From: Clonostachys chloroleuca
Lineage: Eukaryota; Ascomycota; Sordariomycetes; Hypocreales; Bionectriaceae
DNA: 64,000 nucleotides
NCBI GenBank assembly: GCA_037952775.1
Contig: JBANAY010000003.1
Location: forward strand, 7,812,001 to 7,876,000
Reading direction: 5' to 3'
In this document: piece by piece, positions 44,689 to 59,316 of the stretch
How positions within the stretch are numbered: the stretch's first letter is position 1
Layout of the letters: each line of letters starts with the position of its first letter
Program-made: the position numbers and the translations under genes
The notes under the pieces: generated by a model
Database searches by the model: none
What the model was told of the DNA's origin: nothing
What the model saw: only the letters and a program-made list of their open reading frames with translations

Positions 44689-45903
44689 ATGGCTCCCCTC
44701 AAAAGCTTCCTCCAGCAATGCAAAAAGTTCTTTGCTGGAACGTTTGAGGAGGACCGGAAAAGATGGCTAGATACCTGCACCCAGGGTGAGTCTAATCCCT
44801 GTCTATATAACAAATCCTTATGCCTGGTTGTGTTCGCAAGACTCATTCATGATCACAGACACGGTTCTTGCTGACTTTATCAAATTCTTCCCCAATGGCG
44901 TTCCTCCTGCTGGCAGAGTGTTCGAACACGAGGAAGTTGAGAATTTGCATAAGATATATTCCGTTTACGCCAATCCAGAAAATTGTAATTTCCTCTGCCA
45001 TATTTCAAGTCACCTGCTTCTACCCCGACCAAAAAAAAAGTACTCCCTTTACTGATGGTGAATACAGACTGGGATGAACAATCCCTCCAATCCTACCTTC
45101 TGACTCAGATCCCTGAAGAGAAGGAGTGCGAGGCTCTATTGATCCGGTGTATGCCCTCGCTCTGGGCTCTAGTTGGCTACTTTGCCCAGTGGTCATTCAA
45201 TACAAGCTCCAGCTCAATGACCAACCTAACATTTCCTGTCCTCCTCCGCGCCATCGCCTTCTTGTGCGGAAGATACTATGTGATGTTTCGTTGCTGGTCC
45301 AATGGAGAAGACATGAGATTCAATCGCACAACGGACCAGCCGGTCATGGAATATACTTTCCGCGCCTTAGCTTCGTCCCTACCACAAGGGCACAAATCTG
45401 GCTCGACTCGGGAAACCGCCCAAGAGTCATCTCAGCGCGATGTACTTGACGTTCTGTGTGTCACTCAGCCAACTCTAATACTAAGAGCGCAACACCGCGA
45501 AAGAAGGCTTTCGCGCGACGCGATGATACCTACAGCAGATCGAGTGCGTCCTCCGACCCCCTCGGAAACATCAGACCTTGCTATCCTCGCACCCGAGGAG
45601 ACGATTATTCCACTCCTGGAACTACTGATACATCTCCTTGATGATACCAGCAAATTTAAGTACTCTACTACAGCACTTAAAAACAAGCTAGAGGCTTCTC
45701 GAATGGAAATGCAGAAAGTTGATCAAGTATCTTTCGACCTGTTTGCAGATCAACTGGACATTTATACTTATGATAGTATTGCTCTACTTTTCAACACATT
45801 CACAAACCCCAACAGTCTGAGGACCGGAAAAGCGGTGAATTGGTCTACCGGGGCTGAGGAAACATTGAACATTGGGTCATTACGCTGTTTAGGCCTTAGC
45901 TAG
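44689..45903 (+). CDS. Uncharacterised fungal protein
   Basis: A three-exon gene of 352 codons: 44689-44785, 44859-44984, 45068-45903 (introns 73 and 83 nt; the second uses GTAATT). The N-terminus has basic and hydrophobic helices (KSFLQQCKKFFAG). The middle has hydrophobic segments (LWALVGYFAQW; VLLRAIAFLCGRYYVM). The C-terminal part is helical and leucine-rich (TIIPLLELLIHLLDD). I cannot assign a family. The absence of a signal peptide suggests a cytosolic protein. Confidence 0.7.
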
Positions 45904-46012
45904 GCTCTAAGTGCAAGAGTAGTGGGATAGTCAGACTTCGAAGCGTTGGTAACATTGGTTCACGCTGAGTCGATCTTTATACCCAGCATACATCGAGTCA
46001 CCGGCCTTCCTA

Positions 46013-46516
46013 TCACTCATCCTTGGAAGCTATAGTTTGAACATCCTCAATAGAGTTCATTCCCAGATGCGCCAGGGCAACACAAACAGCTGCACCCCCT
46101 GCAAGAAATGTTCCCGGCAGCCCATCCATATGCCCACTGGTGACCGCGAATGTATTACTACAAATGTCCGCCATATCGCATCCAAAGTTGGCCCAGAGCA
46201 TTCTCTTCAATTCTGCCCTGCCGGAAAGCGTCTTATGATCGGCGTGAAGAATAAGATAACCTAAAGCAACGCCACGAACACCGAACATCCGAACAACAAT
46301 GGCCGTTTCATTGGAAATAAAAAATCTGAATAGTCCGCAGATTGAGCTCGGGGCAAGGAGACTTGCTGCCCCTAAGCCAATGCGTGCATAGCCGAGGGCC
46401 TGTACTGCATAGACGGCACCCTGTATAGGAGACTCGGATGTAGATTTGTGCGTTGCAAGGTCATCCGGTAGAAGAGGCTTGGGATGGGCTTTGTTTCGAT
46501 AATTTAAGGGAGCCAT
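46013..46516 (-). CDS. Small four-helix membrane protein (DUF4267-like)
   Basis: A single-exon 167-residue protein with four hydrophobic segments. The first begins ALGYARIGLGAASLLAPSSICGLF; later ones read VVRMFGVRGVALGYLIL and TFLAGGAAVCVALAHLG. It resembles fungal proteins of the DUF4267 type, which have no experimentally known role. It is convergent with the preceding unknown gene, with 109 bases between stops. Confidence 0.7.
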   Translation of the reverse strand: MAPLNYRNKAHPKPLLPDDLATHKSTSESPIQGAVYAVQALGYARIGLGAASLLAPSSICGLFRFFISNETAIVVRMFGVRGVALGYLILHADHKTLSGRAELKRMLWANFGCDMADICSNTFAVTSGHMDGLPGTFLAGGAAVCVALAHLGMNSIEDVQTIASKDE

Positions 46517-47225
46517 GCTAGAGGGGTGGTAATTTAGTTAGAAGATCAGTCAACCTATGAAGGTAGAGGAGCAGATATTTCAGATTTAGAATAACTTCAG
46601 CAAGACATGAACTGGTGGCTTTTAAGGCTTTTACCTAGCATAAGGAGAAAGATTCGGCCTGGTGCTCCCTGCTTGCATAACGTTACCACAGGCGACCTAC
46701 TGTCCATTAGTAAATCTGTAGTATTGTCCGTTCAGTTTTCAGGATCAGATACAAAGTCAACACAAAAAGATAGATCGGATACTCGACGAGGATGAGCGGA
46801 GAAATTATTGCTCCGCTTCTCTTGCCACTCCGCACAAACATAACGTTATGTTTTGGGATCCCTGCACCTTGTGACTTCTTTGCTCTCAAGGGTCGAATTT
46901 CAGTACATGAATTTCGGAATAGAAATATTTTCCAGCGGCTAAGTATACGGAGATCTAAATAGTAAAAAAAAACTCAAGTAACAGTAATGCATATAATATG
47001 GTTAATAGAATATGATCGATATGTGGTACTTTCAGGAGGTACTAATTAGGTCTAAATAAACGACCCGTAGCACTAACAGCTAACACCTGCGAATTGCCCA
47101 CGGGCAGGGCACGGTATTAGTCAAACTCACCCCCTTATAAGAGTGCCCCCGCACCTTGTGAGCTTATCGTTGAATCCATCAAATCCTTCCTCAACATTTA
47201 CTAGGCATACTGTGAGCATAACATT
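46517..47225. other. AT-rich divergent intergenic region
   Basis: It separates the small membrane protein (minus) and the bZIP gene (plus). TTATAA at 47135-47140, about 90 bp before the bZIP ATG, is a possible TATA box. Confidence 0.5.
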
Positions 47226-48326
47226 ATGCCTCCTGAACGACGCCGAAAGACAAAGACCACAGATAATATACCCAGCTCAGGCGACCCAGAACGTAAGCGT
47301 GTATTGAACATCCTTGCACAAAGACGGTACCGTACGTATGCTACATTTATCTTATTCTCTCACTTATAACAGATCGAAGTGATTAACAACGTCATAGGCC
47401 AAAGGCAAAGAGAGAAAATTGCAGCCCTGGAAGCCCAAGCAACAATCAAAGAGCTACCAGAACGACTTAGCCAAGATCAAGAGGTGTCGGTCTTTGAGGG
47501 GCACTCAGAGCTCGTCTCCAGAATACGTTCAACGTCCCCGCCAAATGTCGCAATCGAAGACATGGTGCGTAGCTCAGATAGCTTCGACCTACCAGATATA
47601 GATTTCAGACAGGAGTCTCTAGACACGTCCCCCCTTCACTATTTCGGTAAGCAAAGTCGTCCATACTTTATTTGTTGGATATGAAGTATCCTGACACATC
47701 AAGATACGCGCAACCTTCCCACCCCAGAACCGTTGGCAACCTCTTCCCAATCAAGTTCATCCTCGGCACCGCAGCTCACCTGTGACTTCCCGCTGAGCAG
47801 TGACGCCCGACTGCAAGTGCCGCTACTGAATGCAATGCACGCATTTTCCTCCATTGCCACATCTTTGAACCTGATGAATGTGGTCTGGGATCCTAATTAT
47901 CTTCATGTTCTTTCGCCAACATCAGCAGCTAATCTGCCCCGCAATCTCCAACCTACACCAGCTCAGCTCACCATCTTACATCATCCCATCCTTGACATCC
48001 TGCCATGGCCGTCGGTCCGTGAAAGGCTTATATGTACACTGTCCCTACCGTCGATGTGTCGGCCACCAATCGCCCAGAATGAGGATCCTTGCAGTACAGG
48101 GCAAGCTAACGCCATCCAGCGGCTGATACATGATCTTGATGACCCCCAGGAGGGCATTAGGGTATATGGAAATGTAGTAGGGTGGGATAACTCCAACGAG
48201 CTTATAGAAGACGCATGGGAAATTGGAGGTTGCCTCTATAGAAACTGGTGGTTCTGTATAGATAAAAATGCTACGGTGATAACTAATAAGAGAAGGCGAG
48301 AACGAGGCGCCTGTCCTCTAGATTAA
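47226..48326 (+). CDS. bZIP regulator with DUF3425 domain
   Basis: A 325-residue transcription factor. Exons: 47226-47331, 47398-47646, 47704-48326; introns 66 and 57 nt. The basic region (NILAQRRYRQRQREK) spans intron 1 and is followed by a short zipper region with few leucine heptads. The C-terminal half is the DUF3425 domain common to this bZIP class (VPLLNAMHAFSSIATSLNLM, then the LHHPILDILPWPSVRERLI stretch, to WWFCIDK). The domain's function is unknown. The next gene is also a regulator, in the same orientation. Confidence 0.9.
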
Positions 48327-48749
48327 GTAAAGAGTAAATACACTATGACAAATAAGCGGACAAAATTCTTTCACTGTTTTAAGAATGCAAGGTTGTATGT
48401 AGTAGTGTTTGTCTCTATTTAAACCCATCCTTAGAAGGGAAAGGAGGGGACGGAACCGGCATAATTGTTGTTTCCGGTCCCGGTTCCAGTCCGCCGGATT
48501 TCCGGCTCACCTCTTCATCCATATCCTGCCGCCTTTACTCGTCGGCAATCTCGTGTCTTCTCATCATCATCTCAGTTCCGTCACTCTGGATTTCTAGTCA
48601 CTCCATTTGCCGAAAGCCCACCCGGTTCCGGAGCCTTTACAATTCTTGGCTTGACCTGTGTGGTTGGTAGCACCCCGTTCACTGAGAGTCCACACCGAAA
48701 CCGGCTTGTGTGTCTATAGCTTGTCCACATCAGCTTTTTTGGGCGCCTG
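48327..48749. other. Intergenic, promoter of the Zn2Cys6 gene
   Basis: It contains several CCGG/CGG triplets near 48460-48500 (CGGTCCCGGTTCC, CCGCCGGA), which could bind a Zn2Cys6 factor, possibly itself. No fixed CGG-Nn-CCG spacing is convincing. Confidence 0.4.
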
Positions 48750-50772
48750 ATGGATTATCCTGCCCACTCAACGTCCCTCCGAGGCCCCGAGCGCAAGGCC
48801 TGTGCAAATTGCGCCAGAGTCAAATCCAAATGCATCACACGCTCGGCCGGCGATGGGTGCGAGAGGTTGGTGATTGAGGAATTGTCCAAACATTCGCAGA
48901 GGCGTAAGCTAACGAGACAGATGTCACCGCTTGAATAAACCATGTGTGCCTTCGGCACCAGCGAAACGACGCGGTCCAAAGAGCCACGGTGCATCGCGCT
49001 CAACCCCCGCGTCGGCGCGACTTGAGAAGAAGCTAGATGACCTCATGTCTCTGATGAGGCTCCAGCAGGCTCCGGTTCACCTTCCAAACGTCTCTCCTCA
49101 GCTTCAAGAAGCTGGCCATGACGATGACGACGGAAACGAAACTTCGCCGACCTTGACGAATAACACGCCTACAGCTTTCCAGCCTGACATATATGCCGAT
49201 GAACCCTCCCTCGAAGAAGCAGAAGCCACTTTCCGACGATTCCGTGACGAGATGGTGGTAAGTCATTTCAGGATAATTTGTTTCATTATCTTACTAAACT
49301 TGTTTATGTCCCCAGCCCTTATGTCCTTACGTCTACATCCCGAATGGATGGGATGCAACAACGCTCCGTCAACAATACCCATTTCTCTGGTTGAGCATCA
49401 TGAGTGTAGCCTCTCTCTCTACCAAAACCCGATATTCCCTTGGTCGCCAAGTCAAAAATATTATAGTTCAAAAGATAGTGGCTGACGGCACGAGAAGTGT
49501 CGACATGTTGCTTGGAGTTTTGACCTTTCTTTGCTGGTAAGAACAATGGTCACAACACCAAGGCTGCGCTAATTCGGTACAGGATGCACCTACTTCCCAT
49601 GGACAAGCTGTTTGGCTCTATGGTTTCGCAAATCGCCGTGGCGTTGATCCATGATCTCGGCTTGAACATGACGCCGCCCGAATACCCGTCCAAGGTTGGG
49701 CAGCTCCTAAACGGTAAAGGGTTCGGACTCTTACCACAGATCCGAAAGGAAAGGACTATGGAAGACCGAAGAGCCCTCATAGGAGCTTATATAATTACGT
49801 CAATGTGTGTATTATAAGGCTGCAATACTCATATAATTTTCCTTAAATCGCTTAGCTAATAATATTTGCAGGACATGCCACGCATTTAGATCTGCTGATG
49901 GTCTTTGCTGGTCAACATATCTCGACGAATGCTTAAACTACGTTTCTCAGAATAGCACTGAACCATACGATCACATTCTCGTCACGCAAGCGAAGTTGCA
50001 ACTCATAGTTAATCGTCTTCGCTCGGCGTACCGTGGAAGCAGTAGTGTCCAAGTACCTGCTATATACTCTGATGCTCTCCGCTCAGAACTCGATAGCCTT
50101 CTGACCCTTACCGATGGGGTCAGCAATATCTTTGACAACAATTGTGAGTTCCTATTCAAGCTTGTTGAGGAGTCAAACTGACATGCCCTTGTAGCAACAA
50201 TGAAGAGGCTATACCATTTCAGTATGCTTATGGCGTACGAATCTCTTCTTAATAAGTCTTCAGTGTCACACGACAAGGACATGCAAAATTTTGCTTATTA
50301 TCAGCGCGTCGTCAACTCCCTACGTTCCTGGCTTGATCTATACTTTTCGATTCCGCTGGACCACCTACGATTTCTGCCAGCTAGTAACTATAGCCAACTA
50401 TACTACGTCACAGTGTTCATATATCGAATTGCGGCTTTGAAAGTACCTACCTGGAACTCACTGTTGGCGGAAGCAGGCGCGGAATTGGTGCCAGTCTTAG
50501 ATACAGTGATACAGAGATTTGAGCAAGCGGCGTTGTCCATGCCAGATTCCCAGACTGACCAAGCTTTCCTGCTCGGCATACATAAGTTTAGCGCGTTAAA
50601 AGCAGTCTTCAAAAGCGAATTTGGCTCTAGCATAGAAGGGGAAAATAGCGCGTCTCTCTTGCCGCAAGATGCCTTCATGAGCATGTCTGAAGCAGATTTT
50701 TCGCCCTTCCTCATGGACCCGGCAATGTTCCCAATGATGCAGGACATCTTCGATGATATCCCGTGGCAATGA
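48750..50772 (+). CDS. Zn2Cys6 transcription factor
   Basis: A 581-residue regulator in six exons: 48750-48865, 48921-49257, 49316-49536, 49583-49804, 49872-50143, 50195-50772. Introns are 46-67 nt, all GT-AG. The zinc cluster is split by intron 1: CANCARVKSKC, then GCERCHRLNKPC. A Fungal_trans-like middle domain follows; a C-terminal helix of the type WNSLLAEAGAELVPVL and an acidic tail FDDIPWQ may act in activation. No lesion. It lies between the bZIP regulator and the secreted lipase gene (minus, convergent), whose control is possible but unproven. Confidence 0.88.
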
Positions 50773-51137
50773 AGTGTCGGTAGTTCGGCGGTAGTATATC
50801 CTGTTATCAATAGCCACCTCCTTAAATAATCTCGAATTTAACTAATGATATCCACTGTTGCTGGAATTGACTTCGAAACTAGCAGGGTGAACCCACACCC
50901 TGCCCTAACCGCTGGAAAATTCGCAAAGCTTGTCTAATGTGCAATTTGTTTGTCTATTTACGGGTTGTCTTGTCTATGGCAAACTTGAAAGGCTAATCTA
51001 TACATAGGGTTATAACTGATAACTAATATGACAGAAGTGGGATTTTTAGGCAGTGTTGTTGACACAGGACAGTTTGATAACTCATTGTGAACTTAGGGAG
51101 GCATGTTGAATGCGGTGCCCTGCCGATTACTTCTCTT
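50773..51137. other. Intergenic between convergent genes
   Basis: AT-rich 3' flanks; nothing else seen. Confidence 0.45.
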
Positions 51138-52409
51138 TTAGACAGCAGAGGCAGTACCGTTTCGGGTGACGTTTCGGATGGTACATCCAATACTGTTGTA
51201 TTTCGCAGCATATGAGCCCGAGAGAACGGCGGTCAACCAACTGAGAGCTGCTGATGCACTGTTGTAGGCCTCCTCAAGGTGTGACCCAACCGAGTTTCTC
51301 TCGTGCAAGATGTTGGCGCCGACTTGGCAATACCGATCAACCAGGGCATCCGTATCGGCAATGTCACTAACTTCATCCTGAATAACCGCGTAGGAGAAGA
51401 TCGGTGTCTGCGGCACACCGTGGTAGCCCATGACTCCGTCTCGATTGATGATGTTGTGGATGATGGGCGATTGGAACGTTGCGAAACCATTCTGGAAATA
51501 CTCGCCGATATCGTGGCCCGCAAAGGCAACACCAGCCTCATCGACGCTCATCTTCAGTGCCGCAAGGAATCCAGTGTTGTTGTATGGTCCGGAATCTTTA
51601 AGCTGAGAAGTCAGATACTCCCGCGCCTCAGGATACTGTGCAGTCAGACCAAGTAGGGAACTTGGCACCAGGCCAGCGAAGCCGCCTCCTGAAACGGTTT
51701 CATAGACGCTAGAAACATTCGGTGTAAGGCCTCCCAGAGCGGCACCGACGATAGTCTCGGATAATTCTGGTGCATATTGAACCATAAGCTCAGAAGCCCA
51801 CTCTGCAGCAAGCGCACCGCCAGAGTAGCCCCAATGCGCGACTCGTGCCGAGGTTGTGTTCATACCCAGACCAAGTGAAAGAACCGCACGAATCGAGTCA
51901 ATGGATGCATGCCCCGAGTTGACTCCGGCTGTGAAAGCCGCCAATGGGCCTTCGTAGTCAGGCACTGAAACAAACAGCCCCAGTGCCAAGGCAGCATCAA
52001 GTTGCTGAGCATATTGAGTACCATAGAGTGTGTAGCTAGGGCTGGAGTCGAGAGACGAAGTGTCATAGGGTATATAATAAGACAACAGGGCGGATTGGTT
52101 GAAGGCCGACTGCGCAGTACTATTTAGGCCGAGCTCTGGGACGAGAACAGTTGTGACGGCCCAAGTCGGTTTGTACTGGCTATTGGTGGTACGAAAAAGG
52201 ACATTATAGGCTGTAGATGTATGAGCCATGGTATCAGCCAAATTCCCTGGGGCATGGCGGAGCCGGAGGACAGTCCCAGGCTTCACATTTTCATACCCAA
52301 TTGGCGCGGTATACCATGGATCTTGGCTTGGCGGGGTGGGTGTTGAGGAGGTCGCGGCCAAGAGCCCAGGGCAAAGACTAGCTAACAGGAATATGTACTG
52401 AAAGACCAT
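51138..52409 (-). CDS. Secreted lipase (LIP/secretory lipase family)
   Basis: A single-exon 423-residue protein with an N-terminal signal peptide (MVFQYIFLLASLCPGLLAAT). The alpha/beta-hydrolase nucleophile is in GYSGGALAAEWA. A plausible Asp lies in VIQDEVSDIAD and the His in VGSHLEEAY. Multiple N-glycosylation sites occur (NTT, NVS, NNT, NGT). Length and order match the secretory lipase family (PF03583), which hydrolyses triglycerides or esters outside the cell. Three motifs in the expected order support activity. Confidence 0.9.
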   Translation of the reverse strand: MVFQYIFLLASLCPGLLAATSSTPTPPSQDPWYTAPIGYENVKPGTVLRLRHAPGNLADTMAHTSTAYNVLFRTTNSQYKPTWAVTTVLVPELGLNSTAQSAFNQSALLSYYIPYDTSSLDSSPSYTLYGTQYAQQLDAALALGLFVSVPDYEGPLAAFTAGVNSGHASIDSIRAVLSLGLGMNTTSARVAHWGYSGGALAAEWASELMVQYAPELSETIVGAALGGLTPNVSSVYETVSGGGFAGLVPSSLLGLTAQYPEAREYLTSQLKDSGPYNNTGFLAALKMSVDEAGVAFAGHDIGEYFQNGFATFQSPIIHNIINRDGVMGYHGVPQTPIFSYAVIQDEVSDIADTDALVDRYCQVGANILHERNSVGSHLEEAYNSASAALSWLTAVLSGSYAAKYNSIGCTIRNVTRNGTASAV

Positions 52410-52990
52410 TGTGGGGTAGTTATAGCGGTGTTATCTGGAAAGTATGAAGGAAGGAATTGCAGCATTGACAAGATTCACAGAGCCATGGACTGTCTGCTCT
52501 CTTTTTATCTCAAGACCCGTCTGCCTCGGTGACCTCTCCTGCATGGATATATTACCTACCTAAGCCGGTCCCTTGGTAGAGCCGGAGCAAATCATCCCGG
52601 CGGCGGAATGCTTTCAAGGCCCCCCCAAGGAAGAGACCCATCGCCGCCGGACATCCGGTCACCTACTACGACCAGGGTTAGCTTAGCCAGGGAGCGGACA
52701 CCAAGCTCCACGCGGAGCATATGAAAACAAAAGGATAGAAATTACTGTATAGCTAATCTGTCATCCAAACATCCCACGATCCAATCGGGAAGTCACCAAT
52801 GTAATAACTTGGTCCTTCCGTTACCATTATTTCATAGCCCTGTGAATCGCCGTTGCCACTTGGGAATGTTGTCTCAAGAGAGCGTGTGAAGCAGATTACT
52901 GAGTCAAGATTGAACGTTCAGGGGTTCTGCAAGTCTTATTATATCATCATAATTAGATTATTTGAACTCTTATTTAAATGTTAATACGGT
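52410..52990. other. Intergenic: lipase promoter and transposon flank
   Basis: Between the lipase start and the second piggyBac fragment. A C7-C8 run (52620-52627) and GGCGGCGG (52601-52608) stand out. No gene recognised. Confidence 0.45.
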
Positions 52991-53317
52991 GTGCACATAA
53001 TGCCAATATCCACATTTATGGCGCAAAGCATATCCCTTACCAATTCTAGGATCTCGAAGATGATATCATGGCCAAATCGTCTAACTCGCGCAAATGTAAG
53101 ATCTATTAACCTAGTTAAACAGCTGCCAAACGCCATATATCACATCTTCTTAGATAACCTCTTCTCAAGCCCGGACCTCTTCAGGGTTTTAAGGGTTTTA
53201 AACACCGGGGCTACAGGCACCTGCCGAGTCAACAGCGGGATCTTCAAAGGTAATATTAGGGACCCAAGAAAAGAAGCCGAAGGGAATATTCTCTCAAATC
53301 AGAGAAAATCCGTTTGA
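52991..53317 (+). mobile_element. piggyBac transposase fragment (second copy)
   Basis: The stretch 53100-53260 translates to VKQLPNAIYHIFLDNLFSSP and GATGTCRVNSGIFKG, the same central region as the element at 37.5 kb, with high nucleotide identity over about 150 bases. No terminal repeats, start or C-terminal part remain. It is a truncated relic that has diverged less than expected in the conserved core. Confidence 0.8.
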
Positions 53318-53937
53318 GCTTGGATGTAGAATGGCTATACCAGTCTCCTCAAGCCTTGGCGAATTTTGGATATGGTCGCCAAATCATCAACAGGCAAGAG
53401 TGTCATCCTTGCCACTGCTTCAGGTTCTAGCGCCTCATTTAGACACACTACTTATGTGCGAGATTACATGAATGAATTCAGTGACTTTGCTACAACTAAA
53501 GGCAGAGGTCAAACAAAGTAGTGAGGCTGCTCGCGGAAGGGCCGCCCTCTGATTTACTGCATTGGATAGCGCGGGGTTCAATAATCTGAAACCACTAGAA
53601 CATCGCTATAGGCCATGGCTTGAGCGCAATGCTACCCCTGAACCTGACTCAGCCAGCACTGCCTTACAGAGGGGTGATGAGCAAACTCCGCCATCGGCTC
53701 AATTGACAATGACGTGTTTCGCTGGTGCGCGTAGAAATGCCAATTGCCCCTCCACCAAGACCAGGAAAAAACTCTTCCCGAAACATCACCACTCCTGAAC
53801 AGCGACACCCCGCGACTCTGGCCGGCCAGCTTCCAATCGAGCGAGACAACGCGCGAAACCAAGAATTCGAGACCGCAATACCCCCGCTTCCCCTCCGACA
53901 ATCACGAATCGAAGAACAGCCCCGGGACGTCGACGCA
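53318..53937. other. Intergenic, degraded sequence before the homocitrate-synthase-like gene
   Basis: No gene is supported. The frame 53725-53937 is open and continuous with the first exon downstream. It is Pro/Arg-rich and low in information. An upstream start at ATG 53737 cannot be excluded. Confidence 0.4.
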
Positions 53938-55986
<2,049 letters not shown>

Positions 55987-56426
55987 ATCTCAATCCCGAA
56001 GTAGCATGCGGCCCAGGTGGTTTATGTCTGTTGGGTAAAACGGCGTTTGGAAGAAGAAAAAAATCATACCAATTTAAAGTACCTATAGCATCAAACTTCA
56101 CAACGAGACATTTGATTGGAATCATCTTTCTCATGCATACTTGGCTCGCGACGCGTCTGGTGCTCCAGTAAATTTATTCTCCAATGCAAATGTGCATAAT
56201 TTCCAGCTTACAACTATGAAACGAACTACCTATTTTTAGCATCGTAGCCCCTGTCTGTGCTCGAAACAGCCACTGGTGCTTATAATTGCCACCAACAGCT
56301 TATGCGAACCAATTCAACTAAGCACTCGAGTCAACGATCGCGTCGCCAACGCTGCCATCTTCTCTCACGTCCTCCATACGTCTGTCCGGGGTCTCTATCT
56401 TGTGCTCACAATCGCAGCCTGCCACG
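55987..56426. other. Intergenic region
   Basis: No gene recognised; AT-rich 3' flank of the homocitrate-synthase-like gene and promoter of the F-box/ankyrin gene. Confidence 0.45.
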
Positions 56427-59078
56427 ATGGACCTACAGCATCTTCCTCCTGAAATATTGGCGCAGATACTCGGCCGGGTCTTTCCCAGAGACTGGTATCG
56501 CTCCCCCGAGAGACATGAGTGCATGAAACTTCGTCTCGTCAGTCGTAAGTCATGACGGCCTTGCTGATGCCAAGATTTATGATGATGATACAGCTCCAGC
56601 GCTGGGCAAGAACATGGAGCATTAACTGATGGCATTTCGCACCTTCTAGGAGTGTTCGACAACGTGACCTCTGGCATCTTGTTCCGTACCTCACATGGCT
56701 TTACCCGCCTAGAGCGATCGAGGCCGTGGAATGACGACAAGGCAGCTTGGGTCTTGACGACCAAGATCAGACTGGACTCTGTACGCCGCGACAAATTTTC
56801 CACCTACATCCATCACTGGGCCAGCTTCATGGCCAATAGAGATCGCTGGGCGCTAGACGATGTAGGCGATCTCTATCAATGGATTGAGGCGGCCTGTCGG
56901 GCCGTTGTACACCAGCTTGGGGCCGATTGGGTCCGCAAATGGCTGCCAGGACTCGACGAGGGCGTGGCTGATATGAGCTTAGATCTAAGCCTTCCAGAGA
57001 AGCTCTCCATTGTGAGCACGTCTACGAGTGACGAGGAGTCTCTAAAGCTAGAGTCCGAATCAAACCCAGGTAGTATCGCGCTTGCTTGCTGCGGAGGCGA
57101 TGTCGAAAGAGTCAAATTCCTACTATCCCGCGGTGCAGATGCAACTCTCTCCCATCCCCTATTTGGTTCTCCGCTCCCCAATGCTGTCCGAAATGGTCAC
57201 AGCGACCTTGTCCAGTGTCTCTTGGATGTTGGACCAGCCATCCGGCCTCCAGACGGGTATGGGGATCTCTTGAAACTCGCTGTGGAACACAGCCGTTCGG
57301 ACGCCTTCCAATGTCTCCTGCGCAATACGCCTACCGAGGACTCTCATGTTTTATGCACGTGCATGACACTGGCATGCCGGAAAGGATACGTGGATATTGT
57401 ACGCGGACTCCTGGATTGGGGAGACATTGAAGCAAAACGAATTCGAAAGACAGAGGGCTGGGCTAAAAGCGTGGCCAGGAGTTCACGCGCTCGTATTTTC
57501 AACGTCCGGTTACCAGGAAAGCCAATCTACAACCGCATTCACTTTGTGGAAGATCCCAACTGGTTCATTTACCAAGCTGCTAGCCATGGACACGCCGAAA
57601 TCGTTCGCATTCTAATCGCACGGCCAAAGTACCGCCCATGTGATCCAGCACGGGAGGACTGTCCCCTGCGAGTTGCTAAAGATCCATGCATCGCTTCGTT
57701 ACTCTTAAATACCTATCGTCCAAGGGCAAAGGGCCGTTGTGAGCGAGTGGGAATCCCTTTTGTTGCTGCTTGCAGGGCTGGTAACTTGCCGCTGGTCAAG
57801 GTTTTCCTTGCGTGGCCATATTTGAATCCCAACGCCAACGGTCCCCAAGGCCACTCGACAGCGTTGAATGAGGCAATCACGGCCTCCTGGACATATTTGC
57901 CCACAACCAATGTGGAAATGGTGCAAGCAATCCTTGAGCATCCCAAAATCAACCCGAATTTATTAGCTGCTGAGGAAATGAACAGGCCTTTGGGAACAGC
58001 CATACAACACGACGACAAGGCCATCCTGGAAGTTCTCCTGTCACGGCCTGACGTTAATCCCAACCTTTCTCATGGCGAGTGCAGTACTTTTCTTACGTTT
58101 GCCATAGAGACTGGGAACTTGGACATAGTCCGACGCCTCCTGCAGCAACCAGATATCGATCCTAATATGAGGGACAAAAGGCTCAATCATAACACCCCGT
58201 TGCTGGCAGCCGTCTACTCAAAGCAGTATGACATTCTAGAGGAGCTACTCAAACATAGTGGCGTGGATCCGAACGGCCAAAGTCTTGAGCCGTCACTTGG
58301 AACTGCTCTGTTCTACACGGCAGGGAAAGGTCGTGAGTCGGTAGTGAAGCTGCTGCTTACGAGACCCGACATCGACGTTAACTTGGGAAATTCCAACGCC
58401 TCGCCGCTCGCCAATGCGATTTTGGGGGATCATATCGGGACTGTGGAACTTCTACTGGCACACGACAAAATCGATCCGAATTTTGCGCCGAAGTTTCCAA
58501 AGACATATACTCGTTTGCATTCCCGACCAGGGCAAGACAAAACGTTCGAGCTCAAAACATCGTATGTAAAGAAAAACAAGACATATGTCAGAATGATACC
58601 TCTATGCCTCGCAGCGGAGGGAGGTCATCTACAATCATCGACGATGCTATTGGATCATCCAACAATCGACATCAATGTTACTGACGGGACCGGGAGGACA
58701 GCTCTCTGGTGGGCGGTGTTTAGGGGTCTTCCGGATCTCGTGAGGCTACTCCTCGACCGCGGGGCTGGAGCTGTGATAAACCTGAAAGATGTTCAGGGGT
58801 GGACTCCCTTACACGTAGCCGCCAACTATTCATATCTGCTGCCATTGGACTACCTTCTGGAGCATCCGGATATCGACCCCAACCTAGTCAACCAGGATGG
58901 ATATGCACCACTGCATCTTGCAATATATTCCAACGATGTTGATACTATAAGCAAGTTACTGAAACATCCGAAGATCAACAGGAAGCTGCCAATAAAGGGC
59001 GGAGTAACCCCGCTTCAGTTGGCAAAGGAACTGGGGCACCAGAGAACACTTCAGGAGTTAAGACACGAGACTTCATAA
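56427..59078 (+). CDS. F-box-like ankyrin-repeat protein
   Basis: An 848-residue protein in two exons, 56427-56544 and 56650-59078 (105-nt intron). The N-terminus (LPPEILAQILGRVFPRDWYR, then LRLVSRVFDNV) matches an F-box-like helix pair interrupted by the intron. From about residue 175 to the end run some fifteen ankyrin-like repeats. Many carry the linkers DPN or NPN, e.g. HPKINPNL, QPDIDPNMRD, RPDVNPNL. The architecture suggests a substrate receptor for an SCF ubiquitin ligase, or a scaffold; no client is known. Intact over 2.5 kb. Confidence 0.85.
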
Positions 59079-59316
59079 GTCATAGGATAAGTAATGGTCA
59101 ATAGATGTTCAATAATCTAACTAAGTGATCAAACGACGTTAGACACTCATGGAGTTAGCCTCGCTTAAACATCTCCCCATGTTTAGAAGATAATACCAAA
59201 CGACGATGGTTCTCTCGCAGCTTCAAATACTTTCCAATTTCACCCCTCGGTTTCCCTTTCGCAATGCAGTAGGATAGAGTCAGAAACCCGGCTATTTTCT
59301 CCCATGCACTAAAATG

